Source: Siderastrea radians
Taxonomy: Eukaryota > Cnidaria > Anthozoa > Scleractinia > Rhizangiidae
Reading direction: 5' to 3'
DNA length: 64,000 bases
Assembly: GCA_964017195.1 (NCBI GenBank)
Contig: OZ024900.1
Span: 26,124,429 to 26,188,428, forward strand
Positions 62,485-64,000 of this stretch are shown here, piece by piece. Numbering within the stretch: the first letter of the stretch is position 1; the number at the start of each line of letters is the position of its first letter. The position numbers and the translations under genes were made by a program. Below the pieces are notes generated by a model. It ran no database searches and was not told the DNA's origin. It was given only the letters and a program-made list of their open reading frames with translations.

Positions 62485-62849
62485 CTTGGCACGTTAAATA
62501 TAAAGTCAACGTCCCTGTTATTAAAATCAAGTACCAACCTTCGTTCGCCTTGCTTAAGTAAGTTGGTTCTTTCTTCTGATGCTTGCCACTTTTTAAAAGC
62601 GTCATCTTTAGGACAACTGTTAGTTCCCTTGGTTTCAACAGATTTGCTAGTTGAAGTTACAGGAGCTACAGTAGTTACACCAGAAGTTCTTAAAATTTCT
62701 TCGATGTCAACCCTGTCCTGGACGGCTTTCTGTCCTCTCCCTTTCACTCCTCGGGAAAATTTTCTGTAGACAAGTTGCTTTGGAATATTCCGCATGACTG
62801 TCATGGCAAAGCCTAAAATTGGAAGGTGGCTTACACAATTTAACGCCAT
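62485..62849 (-). CDS. Possible host coding exon interrupted by the foldback element (unrecognised)
   Basis: The minus-strand ATG at 62849 opens ~120 codons: MALNCVSHLPILGFAMTVMR, a basic part (YRKFSRGVKGRGQKAVQD), then DIEEILRTSGVTTVAPV and KKWQASEERTNLLKQGERR with VDFIFNVP. The last residues before the stop fall inside the transposon end at 62484, so the element probably interrupts the frame. The charged composition looks coding. I do not recognise the product. Confidence 0.35.
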
Positions 62850-63489
62850 ATTGGATAGGAAGGAAATCGAAAAGGTGTGTTACATAAAGTATATGCGACG
62901 GCATTCTTTGTATAAATACCGCTGATCAATAAGTCGACGCGACGAGAGACGTTACAGCGAGGACCCGAGACTAAAACGGGAGACGCGACGTCCGATGAAC
63001 GTCACTACCGGTTTTTGAGAACCTCGAAATAGTTGAATCTTGAAATTTGAATTTTGAGAGCCTCGAAATTCGTCAAACGTAGGGCGGGAATAGGTCAAAC
63101 GTTTACGAGCGTGAAGTTCGTATGAAAACGGATGAAAACGATGAAAACGCATTCTCGTTCCCAGAGCCTACGATCTGTTTGGTCAGCGATGGGGCGACCG
63201 CGACGGCTAACGAGAACGTCACAAAACAAAAGCTCTGATTAGCAAAACAATGACTCTGCACGTGCGTTATACTTTTTGGTACCTTTCTTTGCCGTTCTGT
63301 GCACAACTACAACGTGAAAGGACCAAATGAGAGATTGAAAGTTTTATGTAGAACGTGAACACATGACGTTGAATTTTTGTTTTTCTCCCTGAAGTGTAAT
63401 GCCTTCCTTACAAATTGAGCTCCTGGATAGTTCGGCTTGTTATAACGATAAAACGAGTGGGTCGTTTTAAGGTTCTTTTAAGAGGGATC
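62850..63489. other. Noncoding interval
   Basis: No gene or repeat supported. Confidence 0.35.
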
Positions 63490-63922
63490 CTGGAGTAATT
63501 TCTGTGTTATGAATCAACAAGAAAGAAATGAAAAAAAAAGCTTTGACAATAAAAATTGGGAGGAACTAACAGTAAACGGAGGTAAAATGGCTGTTACAAG
63601 TGAATTGGAGAAATATCTTAGCCACCATAACCTGCCAAAATATGGGGAAAAGTAGGCAAAATCAAGCGTATTGGTTGTCATGTTTATGGGTCAAACACTG
63701 GACCGGCAGAGAGTACAATCCTTGGTTGCTGCACAGCAACCAGGGATTATATTTTCATCAGATGAGGAAACAAATACTGTTATTTCAAGCAATGACTCAG
63801 GGGATGAAGTTGGAGAGAATTTTGGCAGCGCAAATGACACATCTAGTGATAAGCTACTGTTTACGACCACTATACGCAGTGGCAGAGTGGCAGGCTCTTG
63901 GAAAAATGCCTTTGTGTACTAA
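63490..63922 (+). pseudogene. SAP-like + acidic protein fragment ending in TTxRSGR motif
   Basis: One frame reads a SAP-like stretch (VTSELEKYLSHHNLPKYG, ~63593-63650) with a stop and then a frame to 63922: a Gln/Val part, an acidic part (SSDEETNTVISSNDSGDEVG) and the ending FTTTIRSGRVAGSWKNAF. SAP motifs bind DNA in transposon and host proteins. The acidic-TTxRSGR ending matches the fragment in the Harbinger-like element at 16748-16950, so a transposon origin is likely. Confidence 0.35.
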
Positions 63923-64000
63923 ATTGTGTGGTAGAGTACACACAAGCCACAGGAAGCCCACACGGACGGAGCTTAACCTGCTTTCCCAGTAGCATGAAGC

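Overview
The window looks like metazoan nuclear DNA, most probably from a cnidarian such as a coral or anemone. The taxon is inferred only from the mix of repeats: Polinton-class viruses, Penelope-like elements, a CR1/Jockey-like LINE, a tRNA-derived SINE and foldback DNA transposons. The host part is AT-rich, full of decayed mobile elements, and shows only a few short exon-like frames.

Two endogenous Polinton/adintovirus-class dsDNA virus genomes dominate. Element 1 (E1, from the left edge to about 10.46 kb, possibly 10.65 kb) is decayed and cut by the window edge. It carries the tail of a coiled-coil protein, a penton-like capsid protein, a small basic lytic-peptide-like protein, a major-capsid pseudogene, a hydrophobic minor virion protein, an adenain-type protease, a zinc-ribbon/phospholipase-A2 pseudogene with an extra C-terminal module, a zinc-ribbon late-factor-like pseudogene (minus), an integrase pseudogene and a fragmented DNA polymerase B (minus). 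Element 2 (E2, about 30.65-47.36 kb) is much better preserved. Its order is VLTF3-like factor, 2-TM protein (-), fibre (-), packaging ATPase (-), coiled-coil protein, penton, lytic-like protein, major capsid, hydrophobic minor protein, protease, PLA2 pseudogene, integrase with chromodomain, BRO-N/nuclease fusion, AT-hook zinc-finger protein, zinc-ribbon protein, and an intact 1248-aa DNA polymerase B. The capsid block is collinear in E1 and E2, but the polymerases, integrases and promoters belong to different lineages.

In E2 the particle genes start just after TCTAAT/TATATG motifs and the replication genes after TATAGTA motifs, which suggests two temporal classes. E1 uses a different start-proximal motif, TATA-TACAATG. 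Each element encodes its own zinc-ribbon protein of possible late-transcription-factor type. Both end at the right in a palindrome bounded by AGTAGT...ACTACT.

Between and beyond the viruses lie: a 3.2-kb inverted-repeat element (11.4-14.6 kb); a PIF/Harbinger-like element with TTA target duplications (15.3-18.6 kb); an hAT-like MITE with 8-bp duplications (20.0-20.6 kb); a Rehavkus/Mutator-like element with minisatellite TIRs, 9-bp duplications and a RecQ-helicase fragment (20.7-22.3 kb); a 4.8-kb segment bounded by ~470-bp inverted repeats (24.5-29.3 kb); Penelope GIY-YIG fragments on both sides of E2; an element rich in CTTCTTGCG repeats (50.9-52.7 kb); a tRNA-SINE (53.9 kb); a LINE fragment (58.6-59.6 kb); and an 1.1-kb foldback element (61.3-62.5 kb). 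The remaining DNA has no gene I can support.
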